Program-made: the position numbers and the translations under genes | Part shown: positions 22,284 to 30,082 of the stretch, one piece after another | Position numbering within the stretch: position 1 is the stretch's first letter | Layout of the letters: each line of letters opens with the position of its first letter | DNA from: Acidobacteriota bacterium | GTDB lineage: Bacteria; Acidobacteriota; Terriglobia; Terriglobales; Acidobacteriaceae | Length of the DNA stretch: 38,067 nt | Reading direction: 5' to 3' | Assembly: GCA_019510535.1 (NCBI GenBank) | Contig: JAEKKE010000077.1 | Coordinates: 1 to 38,067 of the forward strand | The notes under the pieces: generated by a model | Told to the model about the DNA's origin: nothing | Database searches by the model: none | What the model saw: the letters and a program-made list of their open reading frames with translations, nothing else

Positions 22284-23049
22284 TGATCTGACGGTTGACA
22301 AACTCAAAGCGATACTTGGCGTCGGCGATCTGCTCCTGAAGGCTGGTGGCCAGCTCCGTCAGTAGATCGCGATGCTCGCTGGCTGCATTCTCAGCGTCGA
22401 GGAATAGTTGAGCAATCTCACTGGCGAGCAGCGTGTGCCGTTCTGCTTCCAGGGCGGAGATATCGCGCTCCGCGTGCTGGATCTGACGGCTGATGCGAAG
22501 GAGTTCTGATGCAGCGTCTTCGCCGGCGATGGCTGCATTGATCTCGCGATGGTCGTCAAGCATGCGCTGCAGGGTTTCGGTATCGCCGCGGCGATAGGCC
22601 TGGTTGGCACGAGCCATCAGCAAGGTGAAGTGTTGCTGCTCGGCATCATCGCGGGCGAAGTCCGGATGGATACGTTTGGCGACATCGCGAAAAAGGGTCT
22701 TGAGATTGGGCGGCGGATCGAACTCTTCCGCCTCGCGCGCCGCACCGAATGCAGCATCGTGTGTTTCCTGCGCTCGCTGGCGAGCCTCCTGGGCGCGTTG
22801 GCGGGCTGCATCCGAGTCATACAGGGAAACTTCGCGCTCAGCGATGCGCGCCTCCAGATCATCCAGCTCGGCGTAAAGAATGCCAACCTGGCGAAGATAG
22901 CGGCCTTCGAAGGCCTTGAGCTGGGCACGGAGCTGCGCCAGCTCAGATTCGCACTCGGCCAGCCTGACGCGAACACCGGCAAGCTGCTCGCGTCTGTCGA
23001 GCAGTGCGGCGGCGTCTGGAGTTTGCTGGAGGATGATTTCGGCAGACAT
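22267..23049 (-). CDS. Coiled-coil protein with internal J-domain-like HPD motif
   Basis: This 260-residue protein has no signal peptide. Residues about 17-105 form a long charged coiled coil (heptad-rich, ending RQRAQEARQRAQETHDAAF). Residues about 111-165 look like a J domain (NLKTLFRDVAKRIHPDFARDDAEQQHFTLLMARANQAYRRGD) with the HPD tripeptide at 128-130 that J proteins use to stimulate DnaK ATPase. A second coiled coil (about 180-255) follows. J domains usually lie at the N-terminus; here it sits between two coiled coils. The downstream Sel1 gene overlaps it. I infer a DnaK cochaperone acting with the Sel1 scaffold, which is a hypothesis only. Confidence 0.8.
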   Translation of the reverse strand: MSAEIILQQTPDAAALLDRREQLAGVRVRLAECESELAQLRAQLKAFEGRYLRQVGILYAELDDLEARIAEREVSLYDSDAARQRAQEARQRAQETHDAAFGAAREAEEFDPPPNLKTLFRDVAKRIHPDFARDDAEQQHFTLLMARANQAYRRGDTETLQRMLDDHREINAAIAGEDAASELLRISRQIQHAERDISALEAERHTLLASEIAQLFLDAENAASEHRDLLTELATSLQEQIADAKYRFEFVNRQINAYGR

Positions 23050-23150
23050 GCAGGTTCCGCGTGCGGAACTTCCAGTTTATCGCCATACGCCACTTTTCTC
23101 TCCTAACCGGCTCAACCGCCGCTTGTCTAAGAGCCACGGGAGAGACGACG

Positions 23151-23873
23151 ATGCCACGTTTGCTGCTGCTGGGAGCGATCCTGTTTATGACGCCATGCCT
23201 TATGGCGCAGGCGACGAAGGCGGATGAGGTCATCCAAAAGGCGATCGCCGCCATGGGTGGCATCGAGAAGATCCATGCTCTCCACAGCCTTATCTATCGC
23301 GGGTTTCATTACGAAGGCAGCTATCAGCAGGAGTACGTGCAGACCAAGACGTCAAGCTCGGTAATGGTGCGCATGCGTCCGGGATTACGCCTCGTAGGGT
23401 GCAGACCGGAGATTCCTGGCTGCCACAGGCAGTGGAGCAGAATCGTCGAAGGCTTCGATGGCCTGCGCGGATGGGAGCTCAACTGGCCGAAGCAACGGCT
23501 GGTGCGCACCGTCAATAAGGCCGAACATGCCCTGCACTGCGGAGCCGCCTTCGACTATCTCTTCATCGACTACAAGGAACGAGGCTTCCATGCCGCCTAC
23601 CTCGGAACGCAGCACGTTCTTGGCATGGATGTCGAAACCATTCAGATTGACAGGCCGGATTGCGGATCGGGCATGCTCTACTACTTCGATCCGCAGACCT
23701 ATGACATTCGCATGACGCGGGCTAAGCTTCCGATTCACGCGCGTGGTGATGCCGTCGACACCGTCGCTGTTTATACGAAAAACCTGGAAGCGTGGAGTGG
23801 ACCTCCATCGAAGCAAATACGCTCAACGATCCTGGAATCTTTCAGGCGCCGGAGGTTCACCCCTCGGGAATAA
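23151..23873 (+). CDS. Secreted protein, N-terminal part of a frameshifted TPR protein
   Basis: The ATG at 23151 starts a clear signal peptide (MPRLLLLGAILFMTPCLMAQA) with GGGAGAG upstream. The following domain (KADEVIQKAIAAMGGIEKIHALHSLIYRGFHYEGSY..) resembles the outer-membrane-lipoprotein-sorting / LolA-like folds common in acidobacterial secreted proteins. The segment up to VAVYTKNLEA reads naturally; after that the frame gives a basic, unlike tail (WSGPPSKQIRSTILESFRRRRF). The other frame continues sensibly (VEWTSIEANTLNDPGIFQAPEV). One base therefore appears to be missing near 23788-23792. The restored gene would run 23151-24235, about 361 residues. Function unknown. Confidence 0.72.
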   Translation: MPRLLLLGAILFMTPCLMAQATKADEVIQKAIAAMGGIEKIHALHSLIYRGFHYEGSYQQEYVQTKTSSSVMVRMRPGLRLVGCRPEIPGCHRQWSRIVEGFDGLRGWELNWPKQRLVRTVNKAEHALHCGAAFDYLFIDYKERGFHAAYLGTQHVLGMDVETIQIDRPDCGSGMLYYFDPQTYDIRMTRAKLPIHARGDAVDTVAVYTKNLEAWSGPPSKQIRSTILESFRRRRFTPRE

Positions 23874-24235
23874 CAGCCGTTGTCCTGAAGATGCTGGAGC
23901 AGGCAAACCATGACACTCCGAGCCAGATGATGGCAACCTACATCGGCTTTCGTCATGGCGCCGAAGGCAAAGATGCCGACGTGGTCTATGACATGAACTG
24001 GCTAGGATACGAGCTTTTGAAGGTCGACAAATACAGCCACGCCTTACCCGTATTTCTTCAGATCGTGCGCGAGAATCCGCAATCAGCGGATGCCTACGAC
24101 AACCTCGGGGAAGCCTATCTCCAGAAGAAGGATCGCAAAAGTGCAATTGCCGCCTTCGAACAGGCTTTGAAGCTGGGAGCAAAAGGAGACGCCGTTCAGC
24201 AAAAGCTGGACCGCCTGCGCAAAGGAGAACGTTAG
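23792..24235 (+). CDS. C-terminal TPR part of the frameshifted secreted protein
   Basis: This frame starts at a GTG without a ribosome site, inside the preceding ORF. It encodes VEWTSIEANTLNDPGIFQAPEV, a linker, and then about two TPR units (YELLKVDKYSHALPVFLQIVRENPQSADAYDNLGEAYLQKKDRKSAIAAFEQALKLG). TPRs mediate protein contacts. It has no signal of its own and is best read as the rest of the upstream gene after a one-base shift. If the shift is real, the TPR part would be lost. Confidence 0.68.
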   Translation: MEWTSIEANTLNDPGIFQAPEVHPSGITAVVLKMLEQANHDTPSQMMATYIGFRHGAEGKDADVVYDMNWLGYELLKVDKYSHALPVFLQIVRENPQSADAYDNLGEAYLQKKDRKSAIAAFEQALKLGAKGDAVQQKLDRLRKGER

Positions 24236-24319
24236 AAGATCAGTCGGTGACATCTCCCCGCAGCGCGATATCTATAATGACCGCACACGCCACCTTTGGC
24301 CACCAGAATGGAGAAGCCT

Positions 24320-24862
24320 GTGCGGAAACGACTGATACTGTCCTTGCTCTGCTTTACGATCGCGGCATTTGCCGGAACAGCAACGCAGGTCTACAACTAC
24401 CGTCTGAAGACGATCGATGGGGAGCCGACCTCGCTGGCGAAGTACAAGGGCAAGGTTCTATTGGTCGTGAATGTGGCAAGCGCATGCGGATTTACGCCGC
24501 AGTACACCGCACTGGAAGCCATCTACGAGAAGTACAAGGACAAGGGACTGGTTGTCGTTGGTGTTCCAGCCAACAACTTCGCTAACCAGGAGTCCGGTAC
24601 AGAGGCTGAGATCAAGACCTTCTGCAACCGCAAGTACCACGTAACCTTCCCGATGATGTCGAAGGTTTCGGTTGTCGGCGCCGATCAGACGCCGCTCTAT
24701 CACTATCTGACAGACAAGGCGGCAAATCCCGCTGTCGGTGGAGATATCAAATGGAACTTCACCAAGTTCCTGATCGCACGCAATGGGACACCGGTGAACC
24801 GCTTCGAGCCGGCAATCAAGCCGGACTCGCCGGAAGTGATCAAGCCATTGAGAATGAGCTGA
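24320..24862 (+). CDS. Exported glutathione-peroxidase-family thiol peroxidase
   Basis: This 180-residue peroxidase has a signal peptide (MRKRLILSLLCFTIAAFAGTA). The catalytic residues of the GPx family are present: C56 in NVASACGFTPQY (cysteine, not selenocysteine), Q90 in NNFANQE and W145 in KWNFTKF. Bacterial Cys-GPx enzymes usually use thioredoxin to reduce peroxides; the donor for an exported form is unknown. I chose the GTG at 24320, with GGAG 6 nt upstream; an in-frame ATG at 24308 overlaps that ribosome site. A terminator follows. It adds to the oxidative-stress genes of the window (two SODs, RidA-like). Confidence 0.88.
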   Translation: MRKRLILSLLCFTIAAFAGTATQVYNYRLKTIDGEPTSLAKYKGKVLLVVNVASACGFTPQYTALEAIYEKYKDKGLVVVGVPANNFANQESGTEAEIKTFCNRKYHVTFPMMSKVSVVGADQTPLYHYLTDKAANPAVGGDIKWNFTKFLIARNGTPVNRFEPAIKPDSPEVIKPLRMS

Positions 24863-24890
24863 ACAGGAAGTAACCGATCTCACGTCAACA

Positions 24891-24917
24891 AAGGCGCCCA
24901 TTGCACTGGGCGCCTTT
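24891..24917. terminator. Terminator between the GPx and GNAT genes
   Basis: AAGGCGCCCA-ttgcac-TGGGCGCCTT is followed by TTTGTTT on the plus strand. On the minus strand TTTG follows, so it may also serve the convergent GNAT gene. Confidence 0.85.
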
Positions 24918-24925
24918 TTGTTTGC

Positions 24926-25591
24926 TCAGATGAGTTCTACTTCTTCCGGAAGCTCTCTCAACATAACGTCGATGCGTGGATCGTCCGCGCTCTGTCCATA
25001 GACATCGACATAGATATTCACCAGCCATTGCCGTAACTCTTCCCGCCGAATAGTACTGACCGCTGGAGCGAGGACCATCATCTCCATCGCCGGCGGCAGT
25101 GTCGCGATGACAGGCGGCATGATCCAGCTAAGGTTGCGCAGCTCGAGCGCTCCCAAGGCGCGATAGAAGTGTTTCCGCTTTGTGCGCAACGACTGATCCG
25201 GGCTCTTGACATTGTCAGATTCCACCTCAAGCAGAAGCGTTACCGGTGGGGCGTTAACCGCCCGGGCGGCGGCAAGGACAATCTGACCACCAATCCCCCG
25301 GCGACGTTGCGACGGCGCAACAGCCATGTACTCCAGCAGCGCCGCGGTGCCGCCGGAAAGTACACGCACAATCGCGAATCCGACTGTTACTTCATTCTCC
25401 GTTGCTAGAAGAAAATAGTACTGTTCCACAGCAAGCATGCGACGCAGTACCGCCACCGGTTTACGTTCGGAGCTTGGGAACGCCTCCTCATAGAGGCTGA
25501 GCAGATCGCTGAACTCCGCTTCAGAAGAGAGCTGAAGGCGCTTCAGCACGAGTCCTGAAGGCTTCGTTTCCGCAACGAGCGATCCAACCAT
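24926..25591 (-). CDS. GNAT-family N-acetyltransferase
   Basis: This 221-residue protein has the GNAT fold. The acetyl-CoA-binding motif A is LLEYMAVAPSQRRRGIGGQIVLAAAR (about 86-111), and a strand VTLLLEVESDN lies where GNATs pair with it. The N-terminus (FSDLLSLYEEAFPSSERKP) fits the substrate side of the family. The C-terminal 60 residues are longer than in minimal GNATs. The substrate cannot be predicted. No ribosome site precedes the ATG; a TATAAA box ends 7 nt upstream, which would make the mRNA leaderless. Confidence 0.85.
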   Translation of the reverse strand: MVGSLVAETKPSGLVLKRLQLSSEAEFSDLLSLYEEAFPSSERKPVAVLRRMLAVEQYYFLLATENEVTVGFAIVRVLSGGTAALLEYMAVAPSQRRRGIGGQIVLAAARAVNAPPVTLLLEVESDNVKSPDQSLRTKRKHFYRALGALELRNLSWIMPPVIATLPPAMEMMVLAPAVSTIRREELRQWLVNIYVDVYGQSADDPRIDVMLRELPEEVELI

Positions 25592-25597
25592 GCTTTA

Positions 25598-25603
25598 TTT
25601 ATA
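25598..25603 (-). promoter_or_regulatory. Putative -10 box (TATAAA) of the GNAT gene
   Basis: TATAAA on the minus strand ends 7 nt before the ATG, so transcription would start at or next to the first codon. The -35 region (GCCACA at 17 bp) is weak. Confidence 0.4.
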
Positions 25604-25671
25604 GCTTCACTGGGCTCCCTTGTGGCGCTTGCTGCTATGTCGACAAATTCGGACGCTGTACGCTCTCGTTG

Positions 25672-25852
25672 CCCCATTCTTCGCGGTTTTACCGCGAAGG
25701 GTGGGGTATCGCGCTTTGCGCGACCGTATTTCCAGCTCTCTAACGACAGCTCCAAAAAGATTGTTTCCCTGCTTGGGAAAGTAAAGACCGGGCCCATGTC
25801 CCCGAGGGACACCACCCCAACGAACAAGTTCGTTGGGAACCCCGGACATGGG
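25672..25852. repeat. Array of palindromic hairpin modules
   Basis: This 381-bp gap (25592-25972) has no gene. It holds successive dyads. CCCCA..CTTCGCGGT-ttt-ACCGCGAAG..TGGGG spans 25672-25706, TCGCGC-ttt-GCGCGA spans 25709-25723, and TTTCCC-tgctt-GGGAAA spans 25764-25780. A nested cruciform at 25793-25852 has outer arms CCCATGTCC / GGACATGGG and inner arms CCCAACGAAC-aa-GTTCGTTGGG. Smaller dyads follow (GTGCCT..AGGCAC near 25897). Parts recur at 200-283. This looks like clustered dispersed palindromic repeats. Confidence 0.65.
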
Positions 25853-25926
25853 GCACCCAGTGCATGGGCTAGACCGACTCATCGGTACCCCCCGTTAGTG
25901 CCTTTAGGAGGCACCTGCAAAGCACA

Positions 25927-25951
25927 AAGGCCGCACAGAATGTGCGGCCTT
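25927..25951 (-). terminator. Terminator after the second M1-type peptidase
   Basis: AAGGCCGCACA-(ttc)-TGTGCGGCCTT is an 11-bp perfect stem 21 nt past the minus-strand stop, followed by TGTGCTTTG on that strand. Confidence 0.75.
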
Positions 25952-25972
25952 GTCTTTAGAAGACAACAACGA

Positions 25973-28012
25973 CTACGGCTTCGCCGTATTATTCGCCCGG
26001 TCTCCATCAGGAATCCGATGTTCCGGATCGATCGTGACCTCGGCGATCTTCTTCGTCGTTGGCAGAGGCATGTTGTACGTCGCTTTCTGCATCCACGTCT
26101 CCGCCGGCAGCTTGATCTTCAGGTCCGTCCCGTCGTCGTACTTCACCTGCACCCACACGGGCAGAACCAACTGTCCGTTCTGCTCCATGGTGACATGGGC
26201 CCCTTTAGAAGGATCAGCCGGATCGTTGTACTTCAGATCTTTCGCTGCCATATCCATCGTCCAGTTGTTCTCATACCAACCCCGCCAGAAGTAGCTGAGG
26301 TCTTCACCGCCCTCACTCTCCATCTCGCGGAAGAAGTCTGATGGCGTGGGATGCTTGAACGCCCAGTCGTTGATGTACTTGCGGAATGCGCGATCGAAGA
26401 CCTGATGGCCGAGGATCTCTTCGCGCAACAGATAGAGTCCCTCTGCCGACTTGAAGTAGGTGATGGGATGGCGATACTTCTCGCGGATGGCGTCAGAGCG
26501 CATCAGGATGGGCGGAGCCTCCGGATCAGCATTGACCTTGGCGATCTCGTCTGCCGGATATCCGCCGCCGGGAGCATATTCGCCATCGCGCTTCGGACCC
26601 CAGACGCCATGGTTGAACTGGTCAGACTCGTAGATATCGATGAAGGTATTGAAGCCCTCATCCATCCAGGCCTCGCGGCGCTCGTTGGACTGCACCACCA
26701 TCGGAAACCAGGTATGACCGATCTCATGAGCGGTAACGACGAAGAGGCCCTTGCTCTTGGAACGGATACCGTCAAAGACCAGGCCGGGATACTCCATTCC
26801 GGAAGAGAAGCCGGCAACGTTGATACCCGCTGGATATGGGTAGACGTACCAGTCCTGCGAGAAGTGCTCGACGGCATCCTTCAGATACTCGGTGCAACGG
26901 CCCCATCCATCGTCACCGGCGGCCTCTGCGGGATAAAAACTCTCCGCCAGCGAGGTCTTACCGCCAGGAAGGTTGATCTTCGCAGCATCCCAGATGAACG
27001 AAGGCGATGCAGAGAAGACAGCATCACGGGTGTGGTCCATGTGATAGTGCCAGGTGAGCGTGCCATCCTTCTTCGGCCGGCTGGCTGGATCGTGCACCTC
27101 TTCCTGTGTGCGGATGAAGATCGTCTTGTCGCTTGTTGCAGCCTGCTTCAGGCGATCCTGTTGCGTCTTGGTGAGCACTTCCGCGCCGTTCACCAGATAA
27201 CCGGTCCCGGCGACCAGATAGTTCGAGGGCACGGTGACGTAGAAGTCATAATTGCCGAACTCGGTATAGAACTCATTGCCGAGGAAGGGCTGCGTGTCCC
27301 AGCCATGGATGTCGTCATAGACAGCCATCCGTGGATACCACTGCGCGATGTCGTAGATCGGCCCGTCCTTCACATCGTCAACCGAGGTGCGTCCACCCCA
27401 GATGCCCGGCACTGTGTAGTGGTACTTGATCAGGATCTTGATGCTGCTTCCATGCGGCAGCGGTGTAGGCAGATCGATCCGTGCCCGGGTGTCGCTGATC
27501 GCATACTCAGCCTTTACCGCCTTGGCGCCCTTCGCCGTAGAGAGCAGCTCCATCGACTCGAAGACGGTGCCGTCAGTGTTGATACTCTCCGGCCGCTGCC
27601 GGCTACCGCCGGAGAAAGCACGCGAACGGGCATCGGCACGATACGTGTTCTGCTCTACCTGCAGCCATAGGCTATTGAGCGCCACCGGGCTGTTGTTGGT
27701 ATAGGTGATGGTCTCGATATTCGAGAGCGTCTTCGTCCCCGGATCGATGGTCGCGTGCATCTCGTAGTCAGCCGAGTTCTGCCAGTACGCCGGGGTCGGT
27801 GCGCCATCGGCGCCACGATAGCTCGTAACCGGCTGCGGCATGGCATAAGGCGCAAAGGTCTTCAACGGATCGTAGGTGGCGGAACGTCCGCCGGTATCCG
27901 GAATCTGCGGACGGCGGCCTTGCCCCTGGGGCGGCTGAGCGGCCATCATGGCAGCGGAAACAAGAAACGTGGCGACGAGAAAGGCGCGGCGCATAGCACA
28001 CACGTGCGTCAT
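25973..28012 (-). CDS. Secreted M1-type metallopeptidase (GMEYP variant)
   Basis: This 679-residue exported zinc peptidase-like protein has the signal segment MRRAFLVATFLVSAAMMAAQ. The zinc motif HEIGH is at 429-433 and the third ligand is E452 in DEGFNTF, the M1 spacing. Instead of GAMEN it has GMEYPG (405-410), as in the M1 branch often found in Bacteroidetes and Acidobacteria. The N-terminal beta domain carries IETITYTNNSP. I chose the ATG at 28012, with CAGGAGA 5 nt upstream; the ORF track extends 67 codons further with no homologous sequence. It probably acts on peptides outside the cytoplasm. Substrate range is unknown. Confidence 0.9.
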   Translation of the reverse strand: MTHVCAMRRAFLVATFLVSAAMMAAQPPQGQGRRPQIPDTGGRSATYDPLKTFAPYAMPQPVTSYRGADGAPTPAYWQNSADYEMHATIDPGTKTLSNIETITYTNNSPVALNSLWLQVEQNTYRADARSRAFSGGSRQRPESINTDGTVFESMELLSTAKGAKAVKAEYAISDTRARIDLPTPLPHGSSIKILIKYHYTVPGIWGGRTSVDDVKDGPIYDIAQWYPRMAVYDDIHGWDTQPFLGNEFYTEFGNYDFYVTVPSNYLVAGTGYLVNGAEVLTKTQQDRLKQAATSDKTIFIRTQEEVHDPASRPKKDGTLTWHYHMDHTRDAVFSASPSFIWDAAKINLPGGKTSLAESFYPAEAAGDDGWGRCTEYLKDAVEHFSQDWYVYPYPAGINVAGFSSGMEYPGLVFDGIRSKSKGLFVVTAHEIGHTWFPMVVQSNERREAWMDEGFNTFIDIYESDQFNHGVWGPKRDGEYAPGGGYPADEIAKVNADPEAPPILMRSDAIREKYRHPITYFKSAEGLYLLREEILGHQVFDRAFRKYINDWAFKHPTPSDFFREMESEGGEDLSYFWRGWYENNWTMDMAAKDLKYNDPADPSKGAHVTMEQNGQLVLPVWVQVKYDDGTDLKIKLPAETWMQKATYNMPLPTTKKIAEVTIDPEHRIPDGDRANNTAKP

Positions 28013-28222
28013 GAAATCTCCTGAATCAGAGGTGGCGGTGCGGATTGGGCAGACGAAGGCGCGCGAGTTTTTCCCGCGGGGATCGGGGAGCCGATGGACC
28101 TTCTTTTGCACGTGATGAGAAGACGTCTGGAACGCCGAAAAGGACGCAGCAGCATGATGGATCACCCTTAGCAGAGAAGCCGTTCCTCCTCTGTGTTTCA
28201 CACCAACTAGCAACCGGTTTGG

Positions 28223-28258
28223 GAATCCCTACACCGCATCTACAGGAGAGATGCTCTA
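28223..28258. repeat. Partial copy (one end) of the 115-bp element
   Basis: GAATCCCTACACC..TACAGGAGAGATGCTCTA matches the right-hand 36 nt of the full copy at 28337-28372 with a handful of differences. Its final TA is also the first TA of the adjacent full copy, suggesting insertion of one element at the end of an older one. Confidence 0.75.
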
Positions 28259-28372
28259 GAGCATTTCTCCTGTTGCTGGGTAGCCCGGAAGGGGAGTACA
28301 GCGGCGTTTTCATTGCGGAAAACGCCCATCGATACGGAATCCCTACACTACACCTAGAGGAGAAATGCTCTA
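28257..28372. repeat. 116-bp MITE-like element, copy 3
   Basis: TAGAGCATTTCTCCTGT opens the copy and AGAGGAGAAATGCTCTA closes it, with TA at both flanks. The core GGCGTTTTC-attgcg-GAAAACGCC is intact. It lies between the mug-like gene and the M1-type peptidase gene, next to two remnants, and is the most diverged copy. Confidence 0.85.
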
Positions 28373-28401
28373 TCGGAATGACAGAACAGCTCGTCGAGTA
28401 T

Positions 28402-28411
28402 GAATGCTCTA
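28402..28411. repeat. Terminal remnant of the element at the mug stop
   Basis: GAATGCTCTA equals the end of the element with one change (G for A), and its CTA is the mug stop codon on the minus strand. At only 10 nt it could be chance, but the setting matches the other copies. Confidence 0.4.
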
Positions 28412-29008
28412 GAGGGCCTCACGAAGTTCGCGATAGGCGGAGACAAGTGCGTTTAGCGAAAACGCCCGGTTCAGGCCGCTGGGATTGGGTAACACCCACA
28501 CCGTGGAGCCGGCAAAGCTGAATGACTGCCGTGCCCATGCAACCGTGGGCTTACGAACGATGGCGCTGATGGCAGGTTTTCCAAGGAATGCGATCACTCG
28601 TGGACGGTAGCACAAAAGTTTCCGCTCCAGCTCCGCGCCGGCGGCTCGCAATTCGCGCGGCGACAGGTCACCGGCGCTAACGGTGGGACGGGCTACCGCG
28701 GCGGTGATGCCATAACCGTATTGCAGCAGAGCGCGGTCCTGCGTCGCAGGGATGAGATGTGGCGTGAAGCCTGCGAGATGAAGCGTCCGCCAGAAGCGGT
28801 TGCTGGGATTGGAGAAGTGATGACCAGCGAGAGCGGCACTCAGAGCAGGATTGATGCCGCAGAACACAGTATCAAGATTCTCCGCCAGGATATCGGGGAG
28901 ATGGGGTGCAGTTTCCGTTGCCGCAGGAAGGTTTGCCAAGCTTTGACTGTATCGCAGACGCAAAGATCCGGATGCTGCAGAAATCGGCTTCGTCAATTTC
29001 TGATGCAA
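28409..29008 (-). CDS. mug: Mug-like G/U(T) mismatch-specific DNA glycosylase
   Basis: This 199-residue member of the uracil-DNA-glycosylase superfamily removes uracil or related bases mispaired with G. Its motifs are the Mug-type VFCGINPALSAALAGHHFSNPSNRFW and the C-terminal VWVLPNPSGLNRAFSL, together with RPRVIAFLGKPA. The start is uncertain: the frame opens at a TTG (29008) without a clear ribosome site, and the first 35-40 residues are poorly conserved, so a later TTG or GTG may be used. The TAG stop lies in a remnant of the dispersed element. It acts in cytoplasmic DNA repair and has no operon partner. Confidence 0.87.
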   Translation of the reverse strand: MHQKLTKPISAASGSLRLRYSQSLANLPAATETAPHLPDILAENLDTVFCGINPALSAALAGHHFSNPSNRFWRTLHLAGFTPHLIPATQDRALLQYGYGITAAVARPTVSAGDLSPRELRAAGAELERKLLCYRPRVIAFLGKPAISAIVRKPTVAWARQSFSFAGSTVWVLPNPSGLNRAFSLNALVSAYRELREAL

Positions 29009-29170
29009 ATCAAAGTATCCAGATGACTCCTGCCGCCTGATCGAGCATCCATGAGTTCAGATGCCGTTTTACGCCTCATAAAGAGAGCGTCCCCGATGCG
29101 CCGCGCTGTCACTGGATCGCGGAACACTTCACCCTCTCAAACACGAACATTGCACTGGAGGTGAGTATCG

Positions 29171-30040
29171 ATGCCCAACTTACGAGATGTCTTAACCCAG
29201 GCGTCGCAAAATGGAGTAGCAGTCGGCCACTTCAATATCGCTGACTTCTCCCTCTTGAAGGCGGTCTTCGCTGCTGCCTATGAATTGAAGGTTCCCGTCA
29301 TTGTGGGCGCTTCCGAAGGCGAGCGAAAATTCCTCGGTGCTCGCCAACTTGCCGCTCTGGTCCGCAGCCTGCGCGAAGAGTTTGACTTCCCCATCTTTCT
29401 CAACGCCGATCATACGCATACCCTTGCGAGCGCTGTCGAAGCTGCAAAGGCCGGGTATGACGCCATCGTTTTCGATCTCTCCGCATTGCCTCTCGATGAG
29501 AATGCCCGGCAGACCAAAGCGGCCGTCGAGGCGCTGAAAGCGATCAACCCCTCCATCCTGATCGAAGGAGAGATCGGTGATATCGGCACCGGCTCTGAGA
29601 TTCATGATGACGTTCCTGATCTATCGAAAGGCCTTACCGATCCGGAAGAGGCGAAACGCTATTTCGCTGCAAGCAACATCGACATCCTGTCGCCAGCTGT
29701 AGGCAATATGCACGGCATGGTCAAAAGCATGGTGCAGGGCAAAACCAAAAAGCGTCTGGACCTCGCCCGCATCGCAAAGATCAAAAGTGCGACCGGAGCC
29801 CTGCTCACCTTGCACGGAGCCTCCGGAACCGATGATGACGACATGCGCAAAGCCATCGACGCCGGAATCAACATCATCCACATCAATACGGAGCTGCGTA
29901 TCGCCTGGCGGCAGGGGCTCGACGCGAGCCTGACAAAACATCCGCAGGAGGTCGTTCCCTACAAGATTCTTCCGGCAGCGATCGATGCCATCAAAGAGGT
30001 GGCGGCATCACGTCTGAAGCTCTTCAACAAGCTGGCCTGA
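29171..30040 (+). CDS. Class II ketose-bisphosphate aldolase
   Basis: This 289-residue zinc aldolase of the fructose/tagatose-bisphosphate family has D80-H81 in LNADHTHT (catalytic Asp and zinc His), E134 in IEGEIGDIG, H181 in VGNMHGM and H215 in LHGASGT. The metal site is therefore complete. The phosphate-binding part HINTELRIAWRQGL is also present. The usual FDGS strand reads FDLS here, and VGNMHG replaces the common VGTAHG-like form, so its substrate may differ from fructose-1,6-bisphosphate. CTGGAGGTGAG precedes the ATG. It stands alone; no sugar kinase or transporter is adjacent. Confidence 0.88.
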   Translation: MPNLRDVLTQASQNGVAVGHFNIADFSLLKAVFAAAYELKVPVIVGASEGERKFLGARQLAALVRSLREEFDFPIFLNADHTHTLASAVEAAKAGYDAIVFDLSALPLDENARQTKAAVEALKAINPSILIEGEIGDIGTGSEIHDDVPDLSKGLTDPEEAKRYFAASNIDILSPAVGNMHGMVKSMVQGKTKKRLDLARIAKIKSATGALLTLHGASGTDDDDMRKAIDAGINIIHINTELRIAWRQGLDASLTKHPQEVVPYKILPAAIDAIKEVAASRLKLFNKLA

Positions 30041-30082
30041 CATGCGGCAGGCTGAATAAACGATTCGTCCCACGTTGAACCC

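Noticed and set aside
26351-27670. 439-codon plus-strand ORF opposite the second M1-type peptidase
   Set aside because: It is a high-GC antisense shadow; the HExxH gene on the other strand explains the region.
28013-28213. 67-codon N-terminal extension of the second M1-type peptidase
   Set aside because: The signal peptide and ribosome site place the start at 28012; the extension has no hydrophobic or conserved character.
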